A stretch of 64,000 nt of DNA, taken from NCBI RefSeq assembly GCF_030272615.1, contig NC_081413.1, positions 605,616,709 to 605,680,708 of the forward strand, read 5' to 3'. Made by a program: the position numbers and the translations under genes. Source of the stretch: Cryptomeria japonica. Its lineage: Eukaryota; Streptophyta; Pinopsida; Cupressales; Cupressaceae. The notes below the pieces were generated by a model. It had not been told where the DNA came from, made no database searches, and saw only the letters and a program-made list of their open reading frames with translations. This document shows, piece by piece, positions 32,604 to 45,269 of this stretch; the stretch's first letter is position 1; each line of letters starts with the position of its first letter.

Positions 32604-33713
32604 TATAGACGACAAAATTTGCTACCCTCGAAGTGATGAACTCAAGGGAACAAACCAACCTTCACTCTACCTCACTTAAACTAGTGCTAAAGGTGAGCTA
32701 AGGGATGAAAGTTAAAAACTAAAGTAATAAGCTACAGACAAGGCTTTCAAATGACTCTGTTAAATCTCTAATTCAGAATGAGCACATGGAAATAAGACAC
32801 CAGTGTGGTGCACTAACATCCTATATGAACAGAGTACAAAATCCATACATAAGATACAAACATGAATGTACTACTAAACAAATGGTATCATAACAAATAA
32901 AATAAGCAATAGGGAATATGAAAAGTTGAAAGGAAATAGGAAAGGGTGAAGGAAGCTTACAACTGGTCCATGATTGAATCCTCCCACTAAGGGATCTTAT
33001 TTCCTCAACTAGAAACCTGCACACAAGCAACAAAGGAAAATGTTGGGGGTTGTGTTTAGAGGTTTGCTTCAATCAGACCCATGTTTTGGTTTTTTCACCA
33101 CCATAGATAACCCAAACAATTGCAATGATTGAGAAATAAATGATAAAGATAAATGAAGACAACCAAGACAATATATAAGATAGATAGAAAATGGCAGACA
33201 TGCAAACAAACAAAGAGAGATAACTCCCCTCCAACACTCGAGAAAATAGCACCACGAATTCTCCAAGAAGCTGTGATAATGGTGGTCTTTAAATGCTAGA
33301 AAAACCTATGAAAGATGAAGAATTGGATGCCAAGAGCTCAAGAATTCTCAAAATGCTCAAGAAGTGCCAAAAATATTCCCAAAATGCATGAAATATAGAC
33401 CCCAGGAAGAATCCTGATGTTGGTGGCCACAAATAGAAGCGTTACGAACTCTTATGGGTGTAGGCATAACTTTCAAATGGCCACCTATAGACTGACATAT
33501 TTGCAAGACACTAGCATAGCAAGCAGAAATCTCCACGACGTGCTAGATTCAATTGATCAATTGGTCAGCACATTTGATAAAATCCAAGTTCCAAGCTAAC
33601 AAGGCAATCCATTTGGACAAATGAGAAAATAGGTGATATATGACTTCAATCAGCCTAAAGTGAAGGCACTTATGTGATGTGGAATTGCATGGGGTGAAGT
33701 TTACAATGTTACA
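32604..33713 (-). repeat. 3' LTR of element E
   Basis: It matches 52084-53105 throughout, for example AACATCCTATA then AACA.AGTACAAAATC, and the GTGATGTGG end. Its minus-strand start is TGTAACATTG and its end GTCTATA (the C of CA mutated). It has the same order of AAGTGAGGTAGAG, TTTGTTC and GGGTAGCAAATT (minus strand) as the end of the Tat LTR near 53485-53555. Confidence 0.82.
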
Positions 33714-33730
33714 TTTTTCCCCCACTTTAG
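33714..33730 (-). other. Polypurine tract of element E
   Basis: The minus strand reads AAAGTGGGGGAAAAA immediately before the LTR start TGTAACATTG, the classic position. Confidence 0.8.
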
Positions 33731-35971
33731 CGAGCATATCTTTGTCAAGAAATGTGAAGCCATTAAAATTGCCTAACGAAAGAAATTGCCCCTAGTGAGA
33801 TAAACTTGAGATTGAGTTATATTTTGCTAAGTTATTTCATCCTTAACATGTTAGCTGAAGACTAACACATTAGACGAAGAAGTGATTAAAAATTGGATAG
33901 ATAATATAGTATAATAGAAACAAACCCCGCTTAATGGAGGAAAACCCCTATTACAAAAGATAAAGAATAATAGCTATTGAGATAAAAGGGATAATGTTGA
34001 TATGGGTAGCAAAGTGTGTTATGGTAGATAACAATACGATAGGGTGATGATTTACAATATTTCACCACTATGGATAGCAAGTTGTGTTATGCTAAATAAA
34101 CATACGATAGGGTGACATTTCACTAGCATGGATAGAAAAATGCTAGATAGTTGTGCAATTGGGTGATCGTAGATTGATTTGATAAGTAGTGGATTGGCAC
34201 CCACAAAAGGTGACAAGATAAATAGATCAAATGGTTTGGCCCCCACCAAGAAAAACAAGAATGCTAAGATAACAGATATAAATGCCAAATGTGGATTATG
34301 CAGATATGATAGCCTCCCTTAGAATGGTATGCATAAAAGGCATGTCATTCTAAGGAGAAGAAATATTGTGGCATGTCAACATAGTGAGATGTTTTTGTGG
34401 AATTGGCGAATGACACATAGGACCTGCAACATAAAAAAAAATGAAAGAGCACAGGGGGATCTGATTATTTGGCATCAGAACCCATAGCAGGGAGATAAAA
34501 TAAGTAATATAGGTGTAGATGGGTGTTTCATCATAATGCCAAAGTTCTCAGATCTGAAGAAGAGCACATGAAGACAAAGATAAAATAAATATTCTGGTCA
34601 ATATGGAAGAAGGCCCAAATCCCCCCAACACTTTGCATCGGCCCCAAATGTCAAAAATCAAGATATGATAGATAGAATAAATAGATAACAGATAAAATAA
34701 GGTGTACGACAAAACATCTCCTGTATCCGAGCACCTACAGAGTAACTTAGGTCCTCCTAGAGAACACAAATATAAAGACAATTAACCTCTCATTTCCAAG
34801 TACCTACGAAGTAGCTTGGGTCCTTTGGGAGGGAAAAAACATGTGCACGCGCTATGCTACAAGATAAAGAAGAGATTATCCTACAGCTCTTCAACAATCA
34901 AGTCATCATGGACTCCCAATCTTGCAAGAGTCAACGACCACATAAAGATCATGGATACAACTATGATATACTATAGAGAGTCGAACAAGAATGCCTCTAT
35001 AAAAGAAGTAGGCGGCTCAGTCCGAGGAGGTAATATAGGAGTGAGACTGCCAACCTCCAGAAGAGGGGAAGTGACAAACTCAGGAGAAGGTGGGGCCTTA
35101 TCAACAACACAAATAGAAATAGGCACAAAAGAAGGCATTGAAGTAGACAAAGAGATAGGTGAGGACCACACCTGAGCCAATTTGTGCCGACAAAACTCCA
35201 GAACTTGGCCCTACTTAAACTTGCATTTAGGCTAGATAGGAGGCACAAGTCGCCAATCAACCATGGTAGGTTGGAGGACCTCGAGAAAAATCTAAAGAAG
35301 AAGTGGCTACAAGACAAGAAGATCAAACAAAACGGCACTAGACACCACCTACATATGCATCATATCCAATGGGTGAGACAATGCAGGTACATCCAACAGT
35401 GAAGTGATAAGGTGTGTCTCCAAGGAGGGAGCAATGAAGACCTGCACCCTTTTAAGGGGAGGTTCATCGATAGGCCCTGAAACAACTATTTACAACATGA
35501 AAGATGATGCTAAGATCAAATAGGAATGAGTGTTGAAGGTGCACCATCAAACTTCAAAGAAGCATCACATTCCTGAGACATCACCTATCAATAGCACTTA
35601 TGCTCACATGCACACTAATTACAACAAAGATGAGGACCAAGATTGAAAGCCCGAGAAGAGTAGGGTGCATCATGCTCAATACAAGAGTCCTCTAAAACCT
35701 TGTCAAAGATAGGAGAAGGCCCAACCAATGGAATAGGAGGTGCACCCAAGATAGGCACTACGTTCACAACGAAAGGCTCTCTACCTCACTTTGATCGGGG
35801 AGAAACTAGAGGAATAGAGGGGTCTGCATAGGTTGTGAAGCAAGAGAAAGTGGTGACAAATAAGCATGAGAGGAACGCTTCCCCTTTTCATATTGAGAAG
35901 GTTGAGGGATACCAATCAAGATCGATAACTTGAAGAGAGGGCGAGCTATAGACTTTGACAACATGGGCACC
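33731..35971 (-). other. Element E interior, polypurine-tract side
   Basis: No known domain is seen. Near 34020-34140 two imperfect copies of a unit with TACGATAGGGTGA and ATGGATAG occur about 70 bases apart. On the minus strand 34971-35180 reads as a Pro/Ser-rich segment (with PPSPEFVTSPLLEVG), part of a broken longer frame back to about 35500. It could be a remnant of an element-specific ORF. The frames on the other strand (34816-35175, 35184-35402) are probably shadows. Confidence 0.4.
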
Positions 35972-38424
35972 TTTCTATTATCTTCTCTTGATCTTCTACT
36001 GCAATATGTATATGATTATATCCACTGAAGCCATCTAGGAAGCATAAATATTGTTTTCCTGCTAGTGAATCCAATAATTGATCTATGAAAGGAAGTGGAA
36101 AATGATCCTTCTTAGTTACAACGTTGAGTTCCTTGTAATCAATACAAACTCTCCATTTCCCTCCCTTTTTAGGAACAATTACCAAAGGAGATACCCATTG
36201 GTTGTTTAAGAATGGGTAGATAAATCCTACATCCAAGAGATTTTGTAGCTCTTCCTTTACAATCTCCCTTAATGCAAGGTTAATTCTTCTTTATGGTTGC
36301 CTCACTGGTGCACAATCATCTCTGATATATATCTTATGAGTGCATAATTTAGGATCAAGACCCTTCATGTCATGGTAACTCCAAGCAAATGTTTTTTTAT
36401 GCTTCTTTAGCAAGTTTGTCAAAGATAATTGTTGCTCTTGGCTAAGTTGACTATTGATGTTCAGATATTTGTCTTCCACAACTAGTACTTATGTAGTCAA
36501 TTCTATCATGGCTATCTCACTAACACTTGGTATTTTCAATTCTCTAGGTAACAATGTTTGTATAATATATGTTACTAAAGCAGTAGCAATTGGGAGAAGC
36601 ATTGGCAAAGGGATTTCTAAACTAGATGCATGGTTGGATGATTTTGCATGAGCCTCATAATGATTTTAGATTATCTGGGAAAAAATTTCATCTTCATCAT
36701 ACTATTGCAAGAGAGGGCTTATATCTATCATAAATAAGCTTAGCCACTGAATTAATGTCTTCAGCTTCCTGTCCAACATTTGGCCAAATAGGATTGTCTA
36801 TGTCTTGGGTTGGTTGAGCAAGAAAATAGAGAAGCAAGTTTTTAGTATTCCTTCCATCAGAGATGGTCATATTTCCTATACGACATCCTATATAAGCATC
36901 TATTTTGGCCAACCATCACCTTCCCAAGATAATAGGATATCCTCCTAGTGTGGATTTAGGGGAAAGGATCATGAAATCCACTAGATATTGCCATAAATCA
37001 AGAGTATCCATTATATCTTCCACTATACCATCCAGTTTGACACTAGAACTATCAGCAAGTTGTAGGATGGTAAATTGGGTCTAGGATTGACAATATTTAG
37101 TTGTTGCAGGATCTCCTTAGTCATCATATTAATTTCTACACCTAAGTCTATTAAAGTGTTCTTTATTTTCTCACTATTGATGAGTGGAACTATAGGGCTA
37201 CCTAGATCAGCATACTTGGGGACAGTTACTTTCCCAAGCATGATGTCTGCTAATTGACCTACCACATGAGTAGTAGTGGGATCGTTCACCTTTCTTCCTG
37301 GATTTTTGAGACATGCCTCTTTTATTTGTTTTCCATAGATTGGGACATCTTTAATTTCCTAAAACAAAGGTATCTTGGCACATGTGTATTTCAATTGATC
37401 TAGAATGTCAAAGGTGGTCTCTTCCTTTTGCTTGACAATTTTCAACCATTGATGAAATGGTGGTTCTAGAGTAGATAGGTGGGTTGGTTCAGGATCCTTG
37501 AATTATTCTTATTAAGTAGGAGCCTCAGCCAGGTTTGGATGCTCCTCTTCCTCCTCAAGGAGCTTAGTTATGAGAGAAGTGGAAGGAGTAGGTAGGGTAG
37601 TTCCTGAATGTAGGTGAATATCACCTAAACTCACAACATATGCAGGGTACAAATTTGGATCAGCAGAATAAACTATTGTTGTTGTGGTTTACTATTTGGA
37701 TTAGGTGTGGGTTGAGCTAGAAACTAAGAAGGTATGGGTGTACTAGCATTAAGATTAAGAGGGGGCATGATATCTTTTTTTTGAGGCTGTGAAGGTGGAT
37801 GCATGTAACCAGTTGCATAGTTTGGCCATTGTCGTCCACCCCTCCACTAGGATGTTTGTTTCCAATTCCCTTAGGGTTGGTGCCAATTCCCCAAAGAAGT
37901 TTTCCATTGAGGTGGAGCATTTTGGTAATCAAGCCAATTATTCTAAGGGTTATTCCACGACTGTGGTGGATACCCCCCAAAATTGGATGGATATTGGTCT
38001 TGCCACTGGTTATTAGATGCATAAGAATTCATGTAAGGTCCACTAAAACATAATGGATGATGTGGCATACCTTGTCTTGGAGGCCATGGTCTTCTTTGTG
38101 CAACATAGAAAACTCATTCTTGATCTCCCTCAATCAGCTTGAACTATGGTGGAATTTGCTTGCTATCAATATTGGCTACCATTTTACATTTGCACTCCTT
38201 CTTCTGCCTGCAATGAGGGCAATATCAAGTATCAAGTCAAATGGGTTATCAATAGGTTCTTGGCTAGCTGGGTCTTTTGGATTATTAAAGTTGGCAAATA
38301 TATCAGCCAAAGGATTTATTTCTTGGTCTTCTTCTTTGGGTTGATTGTAGGCTTCCTAAAAATGGTTGTCAAGATAAGGGTCGTTAGGAAGAAATCTCCC
38401 TCTAGCATCTCTTCTTCTATGCAT
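35972..38424 (-). pseudogene. Gypsy-1 gag, protease and partial reverse transcriptase
   Basis: Gag starts at ATG 38424 (MHRRRDARGRF), reads ADIFANFNN, then jumps across the internal deletion. The protease has LIDLGVEINMM, the DLG form typical of Athila/Tat proteases, near 37150-37120, then LGR near 36950. The 36291-36479 frame has FAWSYHDMKGLDPKLCTHKI, the usual lead-in to plant gypsy RT. RT (35972-36290) has WVSPLVIVPKKGGKWRVCID and FLDGFSGYNHI with the first catalytic Asp. The YxDD box lies beyond the truncation. Several stops and shifts separate the parts. Confidence 0.82.
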
Positions 38425-38585
38425 ACAGTATGAGCTCTATATCAGCCAATTCCACACAAATAATTTGTGAAAGAATTATTGACATAACTTATTCAAATGA
38501 GAGAATATTCTAAGAGAAACTTGCAGTAGTATTTAAATGAGAATAAGCTAAAAATGACCCTAAATAACTTCTTAGTTTGACACCA

Positions 38586-38607
38586 TCCTCGACAACGGAG
38601 CCAAAAA
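38586..38607 (-). other. Gypsy-1 primer site, tRNA-Asp-like (decayed)
   Basis: The minus strand reads TTTTTGGCTCCGTTGTCGAG, close to the TGGCGCCGTTGCCGGGGA site of plant Athila/Tat elements, with changes mostly at CG and CCG positions. It directly abuts the LTR at 38608. Confidence 0.7.
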
Positions 38608-41600
38608 CCTTGGCATCCTTTAATGGTTCAATAACTAAGCCCTCAAAGCTATAACTCAGAGATTAGACATCTACACTAAGTAGCTATCAGACTCATTATG
38701 AAGGTTCATTTAACTTATCAACTCAAGGACATGAAATTGAAATGGGTCAACATTTTATGTGCACTAAGACTCTATTATGGCCATCATGACTTAAGAAAAG
38801 AGAAATGCTGGAATTGAAATGTTGTAAATAACTAATGAAGGAAAATGAACTTAGATTAACAACTAATCTAGACATGCAAATCTTAAACTAACACAAGCTA
38901 CAAGAATGAAATTCCAAACAAATAGACAAGAAACTACTTTGCCCGCTTTGGCTGTAGGAACAGACATAAAGCAGAGTTTTATGGCTGTAGAAATAGTCAA
39001 CTACTGGAATGGAACTAACTACTAAATGAAGAATAACTACTAAGATAACTAAACATAGTTCTCACCAAGGGGGCCCCTTGAGTTAGACTTGTTAGCATTG
39101 TGTTGTCATTCATGTCAATTGGTATAGGCTGTTACCGGTATCACTGACATTGATGTCAACTTGTGAACAAGAGGTTGTTGGCATTAGAGTTTGATGTCAA
39201 CCAAAATGGAAGATGGACCGGCATGGGAGAAGAAATGATGTGATGTCATTGGTGACTATCGGGTGACCATTTTCATGCAGAAGGAAGAACTGACATGTAC
39301 CGGTACGCTATAGGTACAGTATGTGACCACTCAGTAAAAGGGTTGTTGATATGGTATTGCATACAATGGAAATAAAGAGACTACATGATGTGATGTTGAG
39401 TATGATCAAGAGGTGAAATTTTATTTGAACCACATTAACACTGGAGGTGAAGTATGAGCAAGCCACTAGATTTCTAGTGTAAGGAAAACTAGCAGGACTC
39501 CCACCGGATGAAGAAGTTGTCACAGGCTAGGTGATAGGTTGACAGAGTATGTTGCCTCTCTATGTGCAGGATGACATATAGAAAACCACCGAGACATATG
39601 TCATGTTGAACATGTATCCTCCCCTCTATAATGTCACACTTGTACTAGCAAAATGATTCTCTAAGATAGATAGGTGATTGAATGTAGATACTAGATGTAC
39701 AAGTGGAAGATGAGGAAGCCTCCAAAGCATGAGATCAAAAATGCACACCGGATAAGCAAGTGAAAACAAGGTGTGCTACCGGGACATTGAAGGAAGAATG
39801 AGATGTTGAGATGGTGTGTTTGTCATCTTAACAAACCAGTTGAGAGGAGAACCAGCTTGATGAAGGAGGATGCTAGTGAGTATGTAGGAATATACATGGT
39901 GATATCGGGATGCTGAAGGAAGGTTGATGCAGAACAATTGGGAGTGTGATGACTTGGTGTCATCAACGTGTCTCACCGGCAAGAAGGAAAGTATGTTGTC
40001 CATCGACAGACACATCTACCAGAATCTATATTGGTGATAGTTGACATGTTATGTCAATCGGTGAAACATCAGAGAAGAGACAAGGAAGATAAGGTTCTCA
40101 CTTGGTAAAGAGGAGTGCAGTGAACTGAGGATAAGGAGAGTTGGTGGTAGTTGCTATGGTACCACCAAGTGAACAAATTCATAGAGGTGTTTCACCAATA
40201 GAGTAGCGATGTACAGACATAAGGGTTACACCGACAGTATAGAAAAGGTGATGGCAGGAAGGGTAACCAACAAGGTGATTTGTGTCGGTAGGGTCAGTGA
40301 ACCAGTATTTGTGTACCAGTTATGTGGGTGATCAATGATTAAGTTGAACCAACAGAGTTGTGTGCCAAGGTGGATACCGACATTAATGCCACATGGAAGT
40401 GAAGTGGCAAACTTGCACAGGTCAGTGTAGAGTGACGATGAGGTAGTTGGCAGTTGGTCCAACATTTATGGTGACTGCGAAGCTCGAGGGATGATTATAG
40501 AGGGGTTACAGCTAGAGGCAGGATGAAATCATACCATATCCATGACATGTAATGATCGATGCAGATTGTTTGGATAAAGATCAAAGTTGTTGAAGCAATC
40601 CATCGAGCCATTAATGGTGATTGACCAAGGGGTGTGCCGACAGATTGATTGCAGGTTGCTGAAATAGGAAGGCGTGTTCTGGAAGGCACAAAAATGGTAG
40701 ATATGTGCTTGTAGTCATCTCTGATTTGTGATTTGATCAGATTTGATTGGATTTAATGTGCCTCATGATCAATGGAGAAAACCCTAACCGCTTGTGATTT
40801 TAATTAGCTTTTGGCGAGAAGACTGGGCTATAAATATGCAAGCTAAAGATATTGTTAAGTGTTGTTGAATAGAAGAGGATAGAGCTACTGCATGTGAGAG
40901 AAGATCAGTCAAGTTCTCATCAAGGAGATAGATAAAAGACTAAGAGTAAGGGAGAACAAAGTTGAAGTGTTCAACCGATAGAAGTGCAGAATTGGTGGTG
41001 TCCATACTAGTAGAGAAGAAGAAAAGGTAACTGCAAAGAAGGTAAGGATAGAACCAGTTGAGTGTAGTACCGGTGGAAAGCAGCAGAGAAGCTGAAAGAA
41101 GTGAGAACCAGCAGAGAGAGAGGTGAACCGGTAAAGTAGCAGTAGCAGAGAGAGAGGTGTACCAGTTTAGCAGAGAAGGTGTCTATCGACAAAGTAAGGT
41201 ATATGAAATGGTTACAAGATTCACTTGTAATAGAATAACTACTTTCGTATTTGATGCTATCATAGTGATTACTGAGTTGTAGTTTGGTGTAGGGGTTGTA
41301 GCTCCTTTGGGTTGTAACCCATAAACAGGTTAGGGGTTGGTACTCCTTGGGTTGGTGCCCTAAACATTGTAATAGATTTCATTGTGAGGCTACTTTGGAG
41401 TAGTAGACTCTAGCAACATTGCTCACAGAGTTTTTTCCCATCTTCGATTTTCATCATACATGTTGGTGTTATGTGAAGTCCCTTTGTGTGTGATTGCATT
41501 TATGTTGGTCTCCCCACTAGCTTGTATAACTGCATTGAGGTAGATTTGTGAACTGGTATACTCTCATAAGATAGTAAAAGGGAAAACATTAAGAACCACC

Positions 41601-42366
41601 GATTCACCCCCCTCTCAATGGTGTATTGTGTCTAACAAGACTTCCAAAATTTACACAAGTGTTGTAAACTCAGAATACCATTTCATTCATCAAAATAAAA
41701 GTACACAAGATATGATAGCATACTCTTAAACTGTATTCCCAAAATTGAAAGTAAACTTATATCAGAATATTCAACCTCTACAAGAGATTATCTGAATCAT
41801 TATTTATAGAAAGAAAAACTACCAACTAATCCTAACTAACTAGGTGACTAGCTCCACAACATAAGGAGGTGTCATTTATTTAGAGCTTATAAAGAGGAAA
41901 GAGAAGCTCATGCATGCACTTAGATAAGTTAGATAGGACTTCCTCAATAGAGATATAGTGCAACATGCCCCTAAATAGACTCAATTGATTGTACATGATT
42001 AGTTAAAAAGGTATTTGCAACATTAAGTAGAGAAATTTCCTCTACGTTGGTTACTCCCTGACTTCTTTAACAACCAGCTAGCTAGTTAGAGTCCTGCTCC
42101 TTGTTGCAAGCTTCATCATAACACCACCTTATGAGTACAAATCTACAAAACATGTTAGCACATACAAACAACCAAATTTCCCAAATCATTTTGAAACAAC
42201 ATTTTTTTCAACACATGCACATTTAATAAATAAGTACATAGCATATGCATTAGTATCATGAATTGCTTCAAGTTTAAACTTAAGACCAAAATGTAATAGC
42301 TTCTAAGGAAATAGCATAGTAAATAGTGACATCACAGTATCAAAGTCTAAAGTATCATCATGAACA
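38608..42366 (-). repeat. Gypsy-1 5' LTR, split by a solo LTR
   Basis: Parts 38608-39089 and 41638-42366 join, after removing the 5-base duplication, to 1206 bases, against 1204 for the Gypsy-2 LTR at 50048-51251. The two agree along their length. The terminal TG has decayed to CC at 38608. Confidence 0.85.
39090..41637 (+). mobile_element. Solo LTR, 2548 bases, target duplication AGACT
   Basis: It starts TGTTAGCATT and ends GTCTAACA, with TGTTAG/CTAACA terminal inverted repeat. AGACT at 39085-39089 recurs at 41638-41642. No interior, primer site or polypurine tract is present, so it is a solo LTR left by LTR-LTR recombination. It has ACCGG repeated many times in its first half, GGGTTGTAACCC and GGGTTGGTGCCC palindromes near 41310-41360, a TTTTTTCCCATCTTCGATTT form of the hairpin near 41430 and TTCACCCCCCTCTCAATGG near its end. 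Its end structure is that of the copia LTRs here. Confidence 0.9.
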
Positions 42367-44108
42367 ATGTTCCAACCTATTCCACCTTGGCCTTTCTTCT
42401 GCTATATCATACCAATAGTATCTCTAGTCTAGTACTACCCACAACAAGAAGGGTGGCTAGAATATCATTGGGAACTAGTAATATTTTTGTGTTCTACCAA
42501 GCTGTATATATCTGGTACATATTTTCTTTGTTGCATATTAAATCTACAATGAATGTGTCTTGGCTTGTCATAGTTGATCAATCAAGCTATCCCATCTCTA
42601 TGAAAGGTACCCTACTACTATTTTTCCTGCAGTATCCTCCACTTGTTCATATTCTCCATAGGCTTCTTCTTGTAGAGGAAACACTCTTTCCTTAATATCC
42701 TACCTATATAGAACGTGGTTCCATTCATAAAACATTGTTGCAAGATCACAAGATTCAGCACTAAGAGGCAAGGGTTCTCGTAATTCCTTCTCTATGTAAG
42801 CTCCGAACTGTACACCCCAATTATTTTCATTCTGAATACAAGACATAAATGCCCTCAAATGGATATCTCCAATATACATCAATGGGTTCCATTTATGGTC
42901 TTATGGGACAACATAATTATGTAGGTACAATTCACAAAGTAAATTCTTAACCTCTGTTGGAGATTCTCAGTAGGCTTGAAAGAAATCCTTAGGCATTTTG
43001 ATGGAAGGGTTTAATTATGAAATTACCCTACAAAATCAGAATTTTAGATAACTCTCCTTTAAATGTAATTTATAAACCCTTGGAGGGATCTTGCATTCCA
43101 TTAATTGTGGCACTAATTCTACCACATCATCCACTTTTTTCTTCAATTTAACAATCTCGTCATCTTTTTCCCTAATTTCATTATCCTTTTTCTCAATTTG
43201 TTTCTGGAATCTAAGGTTTTCTTCATCCCTCTTTTATATTTCATCCCACAATTTCATCACTACATTATGCCATGAAGATGCATGGAGTTTATGAATACCT
43301 ACCAAAATTTTCTTGGAAGCATGCACCAATTGCAGTCTTGGTGGTTGCTTTAATTCTTTCTAAAAGGGTTCATCCTACTCTTGATGTGACACTTCCTCTT
43401 CTTTTGCTTGCTCTAAAATGGTAGTAAGTCGATCTAACCCCATTTTTGCATGCTCCTCAAATACATGTTCTTCAAATGTGCTCTCCTTCTCATCATGTAT
43501 CTCCTCCTCAGAGGTTGCCAGCACTTTTCCAACTGCTTCGTTAACCCTAGGGCTTTTTCTTGGCATTCTACTAGCATCTGGTGTAGCTGGGTTTGTCTTC
43601 TTTGCAGGAGTCTTCTTATTTTCTATTGTTGTAGGAGGAACAGTATCTCCAATTTTCTATTTTACAAGGCTAGGGCTAGGTTTTTTTGTTTCAAGAGTTT
43701 CAACCATAATATTTTCTTTCCCTTTTTCTTCTTTCTTCTATTGTTCCTCTACTTTTCTAGTAGCTTCCCTATTTCAGCATGGGGTTTGGAGTGGAGTATC
43801 ACCATCATGGGTTGAATGAGTTCCTTCTTCCTTTGATTCAGAGGAATCAACTACTATAGTTGCACTGGTTGTAGGAGGGCTTACTTTGGGTCTTACACTA
43901 GAGGTAGATGCCTCATAAATGGCTGCAATAACCTTCCTCCTTTTGTTAGACCTACAAGACTAACTCCTTTGTTCTGGTCTAAAATGATCCACATTTCAAT
44001 TTCATCCCATAACATACCAAAAACTTCTCATAAAGATTTTAAAACTAGCAATTTTGTCAAACAGTGGTGAGAAACAAAGTTCGGCCTACCTTTTTTAGTT
44101 TTAGGCAT
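42367..44108 (-). pseudogene. Broken ORF of unknown function, charged and coiled-coil-like
   Basis: The minus strand from ATG 44108 (MPKTKKGRPNF) reads as one protein with a frame change near 43930 and several stops. It includes an S/T/E/K-rich region (VVDSSESKEEGTHSTHDGD), a 63-residue open part at 43375-43566 (MPRKSPRVNEAVGKVLATSE onward), a heptad-like KDNEIREKDDEIVKLKKKVD segment near 43190-43130, and a better-kept C-terminal part with CELYLHNYVVP, DHKWNPLMYIGDIHLRAFM and WGVQFGAYIEKELREPLP (42700-42960). I do not recognise it. It lies between Gypsy-1 and a Tat gag fragment and may be part of element E. Several plus-strand frames here are its shadows. Confidence 0.5.
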
Positions 44109-44247
44109 GATGATCTTCGGAAAATGTGATCCTCTTATGCATGTCAAAATATTTCAAACCTTGTGTACTGATTTTGCTTATGATCAATGATTGCTTGCAA
44201 AATTGTTTACAATAACACTAAGAGATAAGGATTTATAATGGTATTTC

Positions 44248-45110
44248 TCTCTTCCTTCATATTCTATCACTTCCTTTCAACAACTAGCAAATTCTTTCAT
44301 ACAACAATTTCAAAACAACATTGGTTCTAAAATCACTATGACTGATTTAATGCATTTTAAACAAGGTGTTAAAGAGAAAGTGATTGATTTCATTGGTAGA
44401 TATAAGCATTTGTGTGCTCAAATTTCTTTTCATGTGCCTAATAATGATATTTAAAGAATTTTTATTTCTAATTTACAAAAATATATTAGGGAAAAGCTTT
44501 TTTTGTCTGAGTTTACTTCCTTTCCACAGTTGTGCGCAACACTCCACAATTAACAACTAGTTGTGAGCCAAATGGAGAAAACCACTCCTATGGCTCCAAG
44601 TGATAAGGGGGAGAGTGTTCAACAACCTTTTGCAAAGTTCAAACCAACAAAAATATTCATCAATTTCAATGATCCAATCAATAACAACCATGTGTATGCT
44701 ACAACAAGTGTGCCTCCTATTTCTAAACTTTTCCAAAGAGAAAGACAATTTACTCCTTCAAATGAATCTCTACATAGTATTATGTCTCGGTTATTGCATA
44801 GAAATTTTATCAAACTTCCTCCTATAAAACAATTCAATCCTTCCAAACTTGCATCTCCTTATTTTGATAACAATTCCTTTTGCCAATTTCATCATCAACC
44901 TGGTCATGATACTGAGAAATCTTTTGCATTGAAAAATAAGGTTCAAGACTTGATTAATAATAATACTATATCCTTGGTAGATGTGAATGATAAAGGGAAT
45001 AAATTAGTTTCTCCTCCTAATCAAAATCTTAAGATTTTCATTGATCCCTTGCCATCTCATACCTTTAACATTATTGAGATTGTTCCTAATTCTCTCATTT
45101 CTAAAGGATA
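44248..45110 (+). pseudogene. Tat-type Ty3/gypsy gag fragment
   Basis: The frame reads ITSFQQLANSFIQQFQNNIG, then MTDLMHFKQGVKEKVIDFIG and YKHLCAQISF, the capsid pattern of Tat-clade gypsy elements (FEQLA, DLxxxKQ, DFIxRW). After stops near 44455 and 44550 a 182-residue open part (44563-45111) holds FCQFHHQPGHDTEKSFALKN followed by VQDLIN, a degenerate form of the YCxxHxxPGHxTExCxxLK zinc-binding motif in which the second Cys is Ser. It is on the strand of, and matches in type, the Tat element at 53-62 kb, which lacks this part. It may be a displaced piece of the same family. Confidence 0.7.
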
Positions 45111-45269
45111 ATCAATAGTGAAACTCTCATCTCTCTTTTAGGGAAAGGGTTAGTTTTCATCTTGATATATCACTCATCATTTTCCCACCATTACATTTTG
45201 CTGAACTCGATGTCCTGCATGCTTTCCTTTGAACAACATTGCATATTTTTCATTTAAAAGTTTCAAATT
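45111..45269. other. Short linker between Tat gag and Copia-4, nothing recognised
   Basis: There are no open frame beyond 20-30 codons, LTR ends or tracts. The junction with Copia-4 is near 45270. Confidence 0.4.

Larger units (their letters stand above)
35972..42366 (-). mobile_element. Gypsy-1, Athila-like Ty3/gypsy element, 3'-truncated
   Basis: From right to left: a 5' LTR (42366 to 38608, interrupted by a solo LTR), a tRNA-Asp-like primer site, gag, protease and the first part of RT. It stops at 35972 inside RT, joined to element E interior. RNase H, integrase and the 3' LTR are missing. Compared with Gypsy-2 it lacks about 790 bases of gag (junction near 38222). Confidence 0.8.

Noticed and set aside
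32821-33266. Minus-strand frames of 60-83 residues
   Set aside because: They lie in the element E LTR and are not kept in the other LTR copy.
34816-35402. Plus-strand frames of 119 and 72 residues
   Set aside because: No domain; the opposite strand has the more protein-like composition and agrees with the orientation of element E.
43091-43819. Several plus-strand frames (Phe/Ser-rich)
   Set aside because: Shadows of the minus-strand coiled-coil-type ORF.
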